From positions 1-59,258 of the forward strand of contig USPC01000003.1 in NCBI GenBank assembly GCA_900556605.1: a stretch of DNA of 59,258 bases, written 5' to 3'. The notes beneath the pieces were generated by a model. That model searched no databases, was not told the origin of the DNA, and saw nothing but the letters and a program-made list of their open reading frames with translations. Position 1 is the first letter of the stretch. Each line of letters starts with the position of its first letter. Source of the stretch: an uncultured Collinsella sp. (GTDB lineage Bacteria > Actinomycetota > Coriobacteriia > Coriobacteriales > Coriobacteriaceae). Below are positions 53,311-59,258 of the stretch, piece after piece. The position numbers and the translations under genes were made by a program.

Positions 53311-55227
53311 CTAGGCGCGCTCCTCGATAGCACCGTTTCTATATGCATCGAGCAGCTGGCGCAGGTCCTGGATCTGGCTGCGGATCTTGACACCGGAATC
53401 GGTGTCGCTCACCATGCGGCGACGGTCTGCTTGGTCAAAACGATTGGTCTCGCTCTCGATGTCCACGTTGCGTGTGAGTGCCTCGGCAACCGTCGTAAAG
53501 GCCCGGTGCGACTTGAGGCGGCAGCCGCGCGAGCTCGAGATGAGCGTATAGCCGGCGATACCCGTCTTGGGATGGTAAGCGCGGCAGAAGCCGCCATCGA
53601 TGACCAGCAGCTTGCCCTCGGCGCGGATGGGCTGCTCGCCCTTGGTGGTTTTAACGGGCGTGTGGCCGTTGATGATGTGGCCGGTCGGTGAACATGCCAT
53701 GGGCGCGACACCAAACTCGCGCATGATGTCGTCGCAGACCGAGGGCGACTTGGTAAGCGTAAAGTACGGGTCCATCGGCTCGACCCAGGTGCTCTTATCG
53801 GCGATATAGGCGCGCTCAAAGGTACGCACCAGGCGTCCGCTGGCGGGTGAGTTAAAGCCAATCCACAGGTACCACATCCAGTCGAGGGCGTCGCGGTCGC
53901 CCACGCGCCAGGCGCGGCGGGCGATGTGGTCGCAAAAATCGAGATAATCGCGGCCAGCGTGCCAGGTGCCCAGGCAGTTCATGCTGCTAAAGGTGCCGTC
54001 TTCGTTGAGCGGCACGCAGCCATGGAACAGCAGGTTGCCGTTGGCGACCTTGTATATCGAGCCGTGGGAATAGAGGAAATCGATATGGCGATGCAGGTGA
54101 TCGGCTGTGACAAACTCGGACACGAGCTTGTCGATGATGTGCTGCTCCTGGGGCGTGAGCGTATAGGGGTCCGTCGGGTCGACGGTGGGGAAGTCGTTGG
54201 TCGTGAGCGGCCACACGCTGCCGTCGGCGAGCGTGACCGTGCCGGTGTCGTGGTCGATCTTGTCGAGTAACAGGCGGTCGGTCATGTCGAACTCGGGATG
54301 GCGCTGGATAATCTGACCCTCGAGCTTAAAGAGCAGCACGTTGATGGCCTTGATCAGCGGGGTGATGGACTCACCGGCGGTGTAGGTGGCATCGGCAAAG
54401 GCGACAAGCTCACGCAGCGAGATGCCGTAGTCGTTCTCCAAGATCTCGTAGTTGTCGTAGCGTAGGTTGTTGCGCAGCACCGTGGCGATGCAGGCGGGCT
54501 CACCGGCCGCAGCGCCCATCCACAGCAGGTCGTGGTTGCCCCACTGGATGTCGAGTGAATGGTAGGTGAGCAGGCGGTCCATAATCTTGGCCGCGCCGCC
54601 ACCGCGGTCGAAGATGTCGCCCACCAGGTGCAGGTGGTCGACGGCCAGGCGCTTGATGAGCGAGGCAAGCGACTCGATAAAGTCGTCGGCGCTTGCGGTC
54701 TCCAGGATGGACTCCACGATGCGCTCGTGATAGCGCACGCGATAGTTGTTCTCGTCCGGGTGCGTGTGCAACAACTCGTCGATGATATAGGCGTAATCGC
54801 GTGGGATGGCCTTACGCACCTTGGAGCGCGTATAACGGCTCGAAAGCGAGCGGGCAACCATAATGAGTTGGTCAAGCATCGTCTTGTACCAGGTGGGCGA
54901 GTCCTCGCGCTGGCTGCGGACCAGCTCGATCTTCTCGCGCGGGTAGTAGATGAGCGTGCACAGCTCGCCCTTCTCGTCAAAGGAGAGCGTTTCGCCAAAA
55001 ATCTCGTCGACATGCTCGCGCACGACGCCCGAGCAGTTGTTGAGGATGTGCATAAAGGCTTCGTACTCGCCATGCACGTCGCTCATAAAATGCTCAGTGC
55101 CTTTGGGCAGGTTGAGGATGGCCGAGAGGTTGATGATCTCGGTAAACGCGGATTGCTCGGTGGGAAACTGTCTCGACAGCAGGCGCAGATACTTGAAGTC
55201 TTGCGGATTGCGATCGAATGCGACCAT
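53311..55227 (-). CDS. fbp: Fructose-1,6-bisphosphatase, class III
   Basis: The 638-residue gluconeogenic enzyme is of the class III type found in Firmicutes and some Actinobacteria. The metallophosphatase motifs are SDVHGEYEAF near residue 50, LVGDIFDRGG, and WGNHDLLWMG; a second half shows GHTPVKTTKGEQPI and the family C-terminal block. Length is standard. GGAAGGTG precedes the ATG. An inverted repeat with TGATAAAC arms lies upstream. Confidence 0.95.
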   Translation of the reverse strand: MVAFDRNPQDFKYLRLLSRQFPTEQSAFTEIINLSAILNLPKGTEHFMSDVHGEYEAFMHILNNCSGVVREHVDEIFGETLSFDEKGELCTLIYYPREKIELVRSQREDSPTWYKTMLDQLIMVARSLSSRYTRSKVRKAIPRDYAYIIDELLHTHPDENNYRVRYHERIVESILETASADDFIESLASLIKRLAVDHLHLVGDIFDRGGGAAKIMDRLLTYHSLDIQWGNHDLLWMGAAAGEPACIATVLRNNLRYDNYEILENDYGISLRELVAFADATYTAGESITPLIKAINVLLFKLEGQIIQRHPEFDMTDRLLLDKIDHDTGTVTLADGSVWPLTTNDFPTVDPTDPYTLTPQEQHIIDKLVSEFVTADHLHRHIDFLYSHGSIYKVANGNLLFHGCVPLNEDGTFSSMNCLGTWHAGRDYLDFCDHIARRAWRVGDRDALDWMWYLWIGFNSPASGRLVRTFERAYIADKSTWVEPMDPYFTLTKSPSVCDDIMREFGVAPMACSPTGHIINGHTPVKTTKGEQPIRAEGKLLVIDGGFCRAYHPKTGIAGYTLISSSRGCRLKSHRAFTTVAEALTRNVDIESETNRFDQADRRRMVSDTDSGVKIRSQIQDLRQLLDAYRNGAIEERA

Positions 55228-55255
55228 GAAACACCTTCCGATAGGGCTGGTAAAA

Positions 55256-55283
55256 CTGATAAACAGCGTAAAACGTTTATCAG
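55256..55283. promoter_or_regulatory. Operator-like dyad upstream of fbp
   Basis: CTGATAAAC (55256-55264) and GTTTATCAG (55275-55283) form a perfect 9-bp dyad with a 10-base spacer, 29-56 bases before the fbp start. This arm and spacing resemble a dimeric repressor site; the regulator is unknown. Confidence 0.5.
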
Positions 55284-55545
55284 TATGCGCTGCTTTTGTT
55301 TCGATTGGGGATGGGCAGCCGAATTGTTAGCCGAACGGTTTGGTAAATCGATTTAGTGGAGGTAGATATGGCGGTTGAGTGGAGACGTAGGGTCGTTTTT
55401 ACAGACGTATGCCTCCGGGATCGATAGAGATGATGACGGTAAAGATGTTCACCACCTTTGGCTCTATTTGGTAAATAGTGGACATTTGTACCGTATTTAT
55501 GCTTGCTGTGCGATAATTTTTATAACTATACGTAAGGAGCCTCAT

Positions 55546-56436
55546 ATGAGTGATTTTGTCCTGACCTGTGAATCCGCCGCCGATCGAACTCGGGAGTTCT
55601 TTGAATCGCGCAATATCCCTGTCGTGTGTTTTCATTACGAGATCGACGATGTTGTCTATACGGACGATCTGTATCAGTCGATTACGCCGGACGAGTTTTT
55701 TGCCCAGATATCCGCGGGCGCCATGCCCAAGACGTCTCAGGTGAGCGTGGGTGAGTACGAAGAGTTTTGGGAGCCGCTTGTTGCCGAGGGCAAAGACGTG
55801 CTGCACCTGACGTTGTCGTCGGGCATTTCGGGCACGTATGGATCGGCCTGCGTTGCGGCGCAGATGCTCGCGGATCGCTATCCCCAGGGCGGCAAGGTGC
55901 GCATCATCGATTCGCTGGGGGCGTCTTCGGGCTTTGGCCTGTTGCTGGAATATGCCGCCGATGTGCGCGATAGCGGGGCTTCACTCGACGAGACGGCTGC
56001 CTGGATCGAGGAGCACAAGCTCAACCTGCACCACTGGTTCTTCTCGACCGATCTGTCGAGCTACCTGCGCGGCGGTCGCATTTCGGCTGCGAGTGCGATC
56101 ATCGGCACGGCGCTTAAGATTTGCCCGCTTATGACGGTCGATTGCGACGGCAAGCTGTCGCCACGTGAGAAGATTCGCACTAAGAAGCGCGCGATTTCCG
56201 AGATGGCCAAGACCATGATGGCACACGTGCAGGACGGTGCGGATTATTCGGGTAAGTGCGTCATGTCGCACTCGGCGTGCCGTGAGGATGCCGAGGCAGT
56301 TGCGGCGCTGATCGAGGAACAGATTCCGCAGCTTAAAGGCAAGATTGAGATCAATAACATCGGTACTCTGATTGGCTCGCATACCGGACCTGGTACGGTG
56401 GCGCTCTTCTTTATGGGCGACAAGCGCGTGGATTAG
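55546..56436 (+). CDS. DegV family fatty-acid-binding protein
   Basis: The 296-residue protein belongs to the DegV family, the FakB-type fatty-acid carriers for fatty acid kinase. Conserved features include SQVSVGEYEEFWEPL, LSSGISGTYGSA, RGGRIS and SHTGPGTVALFF, which hold the fatty-acid carboxylate. AAGGAG precedes the ATG at 55546. The N-terminal TCESAAD block replaces the typical TDSTSD pattern. No fakA is next to it. It is transcribed away from fbp. Confidence 0.9.
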   Translation: MSDFVLTCESAADRTREFFESRNIPVVCFHYEIDDVVYTDDLYQSITPDEFFAQISAGAMPKTSQVSVGEYEEFWEPLVAEGKDVLHLTLSSGISGTYGSACVAAQMLADRYPQGGKVRIIDSLGASSGFGLLLEYAADVRDSGASLDETAAWIEEHKLNLHHWFFSTDLSSYLRGGRISAASAIIGTALKICPLMTVDCDGKLSPREKIRTKKRAISEMAKTMMAHVQDGADYSGKCVMSHSACREDAEAVAALIEEQIPQLKGKIEINNIGTLIGSHTGPGTVALFFMGDKRVD

Positions 56437-56470
56437 TTTGCCCCATCACATCGCTGCATGATTGCTCAAA

Positions 56471-56510
56471 CGAAAACGGCCCGCCTCACGTTTGTGGGGC
56501 GGGCCTTGCT
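56471..56510. terminator. Bidirectional terminator between DegV and the TIM-barrel gene
   Basis: GGCCCGCCTCAC pairs with GTGGGGCGGGCC (mismatch near the loop). On the minus strand it is followed by TTTTCG, so it serves the leftward gene best. Confidence 0.8.
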
Positions 56511-56517
56511 GTTGGGG

Positions 56518-57609
56518 TTAGCGTTTCTTTCCGCGGAAGAAGAAGCCGTGCAGTGACGGCTTGAGGCCGCGGTTGGCGCGATGCTCCTCGACGCGCTCGT
56601 GGATCGAAGCGACGCGCTCGATGACTTCGTCGGGAATCGGCACGTCGGGATTCATGTTCTCGACCTGGCTGACCTCGGCGGCGGAGACCTGGTCGATAAT
56701 GGGCACATCGTCGTGCGAGATGACAGGTGTGGCGTCTTCCTTCATCTTGCGATAACGCTGCATCATGTCGGTCTGAAGCTGCTGGGCCGAAGGCGGCGTC
56801 CAGATGATGGCATTGGCGCCGGCAGCGATGGTCTCACGGATGCTCTCGGGCGTCTTGCCGCCCGGTGCGATGAGCGGCAGGTTGGGATAGTGCTCGCGCA
56901 GTTCACGCAGGACCTGCGGCGCGTTCTTGCCGGCCGCGATGTTGAGGATCTTGGCTCCGGCGCGCACCTTGGCGTGAGCATCGTCGTCGCAGCGAACGAC
57001 CGTGGCGATGACGGGGATGTCGGCGATGTTGGTGATGTGCTCGACCATCTCGGCGGTAGCGGGGGAATTGACCACGCAGCCCGCCGCGCCCTGCATCTCG
57101 GAGACGGCCGCCATCTGCACGGAGCGCTTACCGGTGGTGGTGCCGCCGCCAACGCCCACAAAGACCGGGCACTCGGCAACGGTCAGCAGCGCCTGCGTAA
57201 TGGCGGGCTGCGGCGTGAAGGGGTAGACGGCAAACACGGCGTCGGCATTGGAATTGCGGATGACCGCCACGTCGGTGGTGTAGATGAGCGATTTGATGCG
57301 GCGGCCAAAGAGCGTAAAGCCGCTGGCCTCCTCGATCTCGTCGGGCATGCGAAGGGCCGCCTTGCGTAAACGTCCGTCGATGGGCAGTGGCTCCATGGGG
57401 AGCAGTCCGTTGGGGGTCACGGCTACCTGGGGCTCGGTGAACTCGTCTGCGAGCTCGACCTCGGAGAAATCGACCGAGGCGACGATGTCCTCGTGAACCT
57501 CGGCGGGTACATCGATGGGAGCTTGGTCGTTTGCCGCGGCAGGCGTGTCGAAGGAGCTGGTGCCGACAAAGGCGTCGACGCGTTCGTTTAGGTCGTTGAG
57601 GGTATCCAT
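56518..57609 (-). CDS. TIM-barrel-like protein of unknown function
   Basis: The 363-residue protein has an acidic N-terminal region of about 80 residues, then a barrel-like domain: VFAVYPFTPQPA, VFVGVGGGTTTGK, PVIATVVR, AKILNIAAGK, PLIAPGGKTPESI and ANAIIWTPPS. The last two resemble phosphate-binding strands of KDPG-aldolase or PdxS-type barrels. The C-terminus is basic. I cannot name the substrate. The -10 box lies so close to the ATG that a leaderless message is likely. Confidence 0.6.
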   Translation of the reverse strand: MDTLNDLNERVDAFVGTSSFDTPAAANDQAPIDVPAEVHEDIVASVDFSEVELADEFTEPQVAVTPNGLLPMEPLPIDGRLRKAALRMPDEIEEASGFTLFGRRIKSLIYTTDVAVIRNSNADAVFAVYPFTPQPAITQALLTVAECPVFVGVGGGTTTGKRSVQMAAVSEMQGAAGCVVNSPATAEMVEHITNIADIPVIATVVRCDDDAHAKVRAGAKILNIAAGKNAPQVLRELREHYPNLPLIAPGGKTPESIRETIAAGANAIIWTPPSAQQLQTDMMQRYRKMKEDATPVISHDDVPIIDQVSAAEVSQVENMNPDVPIPDEVIERVASIHERVEEHRANRGLKPSLHGFFFRGKKR

Positions 57610-57618
57610 GGAGGCTCG

Positions 57619-57624
57619 ATTCTA
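57619..57624 (-). promoter_or_regulatory. -10 box giving a probable leaderless transcript
   Basis: TAGAAT on the minus strand ends nine bases before the ATG at 57609, and no Shine-Dalgarno is present. Transcription would begin at or next to the start codon. Confidence 0.4.
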
Positions 57625-57802
57625 TGCGATGGTGGCCGGCGCGATGCAGCCGGAATTGCGAATGCTAAATCGTTTGACGAGTTGATTTTTCCCCGCCGCG
57701 CCATCCGTTAGACTGAAGGACCGGCGAACGTGAAGGAGCTGTGGTGGCGGGAATCGAGGTGCTATCTTGAATGTCCCGTATGCAAAAGAGAGGTGACGCG
57801 GT

Positions 57803-57973
57803 ATGGAATTCTCGGCAATGTTAGGCTCGATTGGCCTATGCGTGGGCGCAATCGTTGCCGCCGCGGTCATCTACTTTGCGGTCACGGCCATTAAGGGCAA
57901 AAAGGCCGAGCGCAAGGAGCGTGAAGCGCTTGCGCGGCATAAGGACCAGCAGGACAGGCGCGCACGGCGATAG
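57803..57973 (+). CDS. 56-residue single-pass membrane protein
   Basis: MEFSAMLGSIGLCVGAIVAA then AVIYFAVTAIKGKKAERKER and a basic, charged tail ending DRRARR. Residues about 7-29 form one membrane helix and the C-terminal half is a highly charged amphipathic helix. GAGAGGTG precedes the ATG by about seven bases, and codon use is like that of its neighbours. Function is unknown. Confidence 0.6.
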   Translation: MEFSAMLGSIGLCVGAIVAAAVIYFAVTAIKGKKAERKEREALARHKDQQDRRARR

Positions 57974-57997
57974 CTTGTTGAGTTTTGAATCCGTGCG

Positions 57998-59101
57998 CTA
58001 GCTGCGTTTTCGGACCAGGGCGATATAGAAGCCCTCAAAGTCGCGACTGGGCGGAATGGTCAGCGTGCCTGGCATGCCGTTGGCAATGGCCGAGACGTGA
58101 CCCGCGGCAATGGCTTCGGTAAGGGCGTTGCACTCGATATGCGGCTTGTCGCCGGTATCCTGTGTGCGACGCGCTTCGCTTTCACTTGGCGTGCCGTCGA
58201 GGGGGATGAGCTCGCAGTCCATATGCTTGTCGAGGGCCTCTTGCAGGGCGTCCTCGTTTTCCTGCGGCAAGATCGAACAGGTCGAATAGACGAGCGTGCC
58301 GCCCGGTTTGAGGGCCCCCATGGCGCGGTCCAGAAGTGCTCGCTGCGAGCGGGCGCACTTGACGAGCAGCTGCTCGGTGAGGCCGCGCAGACTTTTCTCG
58401 TTGCCGCTGATGACGGTGCCCGTACCGGTACAGGGGGCGTCGAGCAGGATACGGTCAAAGCGGAAGAACTCGTCAAGCTCGCGCGCGTCAATGCGCATGA
58501 CGGGCACGTTTTTGGCGCCCTGGCGGCCCAAGTTGGCCTCGAGCTTTTCGGCGCGGGGAATGCTCATCTCGCAGGCGGTGAGGTGCGCCTGGCCCTGGGT
58601 GAGGGCGGCGATCTGCGTCGTCTTGCCGCCGGGGGCCGCGCACATGTCCAAGATGTCCTCGCCGGCCTGAGCGCCTAATACCAAAGGCGGCATCATGGAC
58701 GACAGACTTTGCAAGTAGATCTTGCCGTCGCGGTAGATGTCGAGATCCCACAGATCGGAAACCTGGGCCTCGGGCAGGATAAAGGCTTCTGGGTACCAGG
58801 CAACGGGGTTGTGGGCGATGCCGGCGGCATCGAGCGCCGCAGCGATGTCCTCGGCGGTCGCCTTGAGCGTGTTGGCGCGCAGCGTGACCGGGCGTGTGGC
58901 CGCGGCGCCAAAGCCTTCGATCACGAGCTCGGCATCGGCAGGCGTATAGGCGCCAGCAACCGTGTCGACCATAAAGCGCGGCAGGTCGGCGGCGGAGTGT
59001 TGGGCGGCAAGCTGGTCGGAAAGCTCGGTGGCGGCAAACTGCCTAAGCTTGAGCTCGGGCTTAACCTGCTTTTTCTGCTTACGACGACGCGGCTTGGACA
59101 T
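57998..59101 (-). CDS. RsmB/NOP2 family rRNA cytosine-C5 methyltransferase
   Basis: The 367-residue protein carries the SAM motif LDMCAAPGGKT, the catalytic motif DAPCTGTG and the general-base cysteine motif YSTCSI, with RAN in the N-terminal part. It methylates cytosine C5 in rRNA or tRNA. A basic N-terminus (SKPRRRKQKKQ) and a C-terminal region (FEGFYIALVRKR) are usual. GGAAGG precedes the ATG. A family-2 palindrome lies upstream. Confidence 0.92.
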   Translation of the reverse strand: MSKPRRRKQKKQVKPELKLRQFAATELSDQLAAQHSAADLPRFMVDTVAGAYTPADAELVIEGFGAAATRPVTLRANTLKATAEDIAAALDAAGIAHNPVAWYPEAFILPEAQVSDLWDLDIYRDGKIYLQSLSSMMPPLVLGAQAGEDILDMCAAPGGKTTQIAALTQGQAHLTACEMSIPRAEKLEANLGRQGAKNVPVMRIDARELDEFFRFDRILLDAPCTGTGTVISGNEKSLRGLTEQLLVKCARSQRALLDRAMGALKPGGTLVYSTCSILPQENEDALQEALDKHMDCELIPLDGTPSESEARRTQDTGDKPHIECNALTEAIAAGHVSAIANGMPGTLTIPPSRDFEGFYIALVRKRS

Positions 59102-59131
59102 CCGTCTTTCCTTCCACCTAAATGATTATTC

Positions 59132-59181
59132 TGGGACGGGGATTAAAAAATCATTTAATGATCCCCGTCCCAAAAAGACTG
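59132..59181. repeat. Palindromic element, family 2
   Basis: Perfect 12-bp arms (59132-59143 with 59161-59172; arm core GGGACGGGGAT) surround an AT-rich loop containing a further short hairpin. The 19 bases at 59163-59181 equal the inverse of 171-189. The AT-rich loop motif AATGATTTTTTAA recurs just after at 59199. Confidence 0.75.
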
Positions 59182-59258
59182 TACTGTGGCGCCCGGGAAT
59201 GATTTTTTAAGGCTCTGTTAGACCAGGATTGACATACATGTGTCCCCACGGTGCCATA

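Overview
The window is GC-rich, densely coded bacterial DNA with strong Shine-Dalgarno sites. The gene families (class III fructose-bisphosphatase, DUF4430 surface proteins, FchA/FolD/Fhs folate genes, UbiB-type kinase, AddAB-like pair, C69 dipeptidase, tandem GtrA genes) and the overall style point to an anaerobic gut Coriobacteriia, most likely Collinsella or a close relative; this is an inference from gene content. Bases 5-38 are a Tn5/Nextera sequencing adapter, so base 1 is the raw end of a draft contig.

Layout. 39-9500: a YoaK-like membrane protein, a FucO-like iron alcohol dehydrogenase, an M42 aminopeptidase, an HTH-HipA kinase between two palindromes, then a sulfur-linked group (mnmA, cysK and a divergent Rrf2 regulator), a holin-4-fold membrane protein and a YerC/TrpR-like repressor. 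9600-30800: DNA maintenance and core metabolism: AddB/AddA-like recombination nuclease-helicase, dnaE, an SNF2 helicase, superoxide reductase, a degenerate NAD-synthetase-like protein, ruvCAB, and formate-THF ligase. 30900-41200: envelope and accessory genes: a membrane protein with heptad repeats, a CDF transporter, a zinc-ribbon protein, a DUF1016 nuclease, a PH-like protein, a frameshifted secreted PI-PLC-like protein with a sortase-type tail, and two paralogous lipoproteins. 41267-46922: fchA-folD, a C69 dipeptidase, a phasin-like protein and an AarF/UbiB kinase. 47000-52051: a cobalamin riboswitch followed by two surface proteins built from DUF4430 (transcobalamin-like) domains, one also carrying a beta-propeller. 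52200-59258: two GtrA proteins, fbp, DegV, a TIM-barrel protein, a 56-residue membrane peptide and an RsmB-like rRNA methyltransferase.

The most striking system is the riboswitch-controlled DUF4430 locus, which reads as a Gram-positive surface machinery for catching vitamin B12. Other points of interest are a FolD lacking its cyclohydrolase lysine next to a separate cyclohydrolase gene, an NadE homologue with both active sites eroded, three families of intergenic palindromes (one AT-rich and MITE-like), and a frameshift in the PLC gene that abuts a 10-base match to the Tn5 end.
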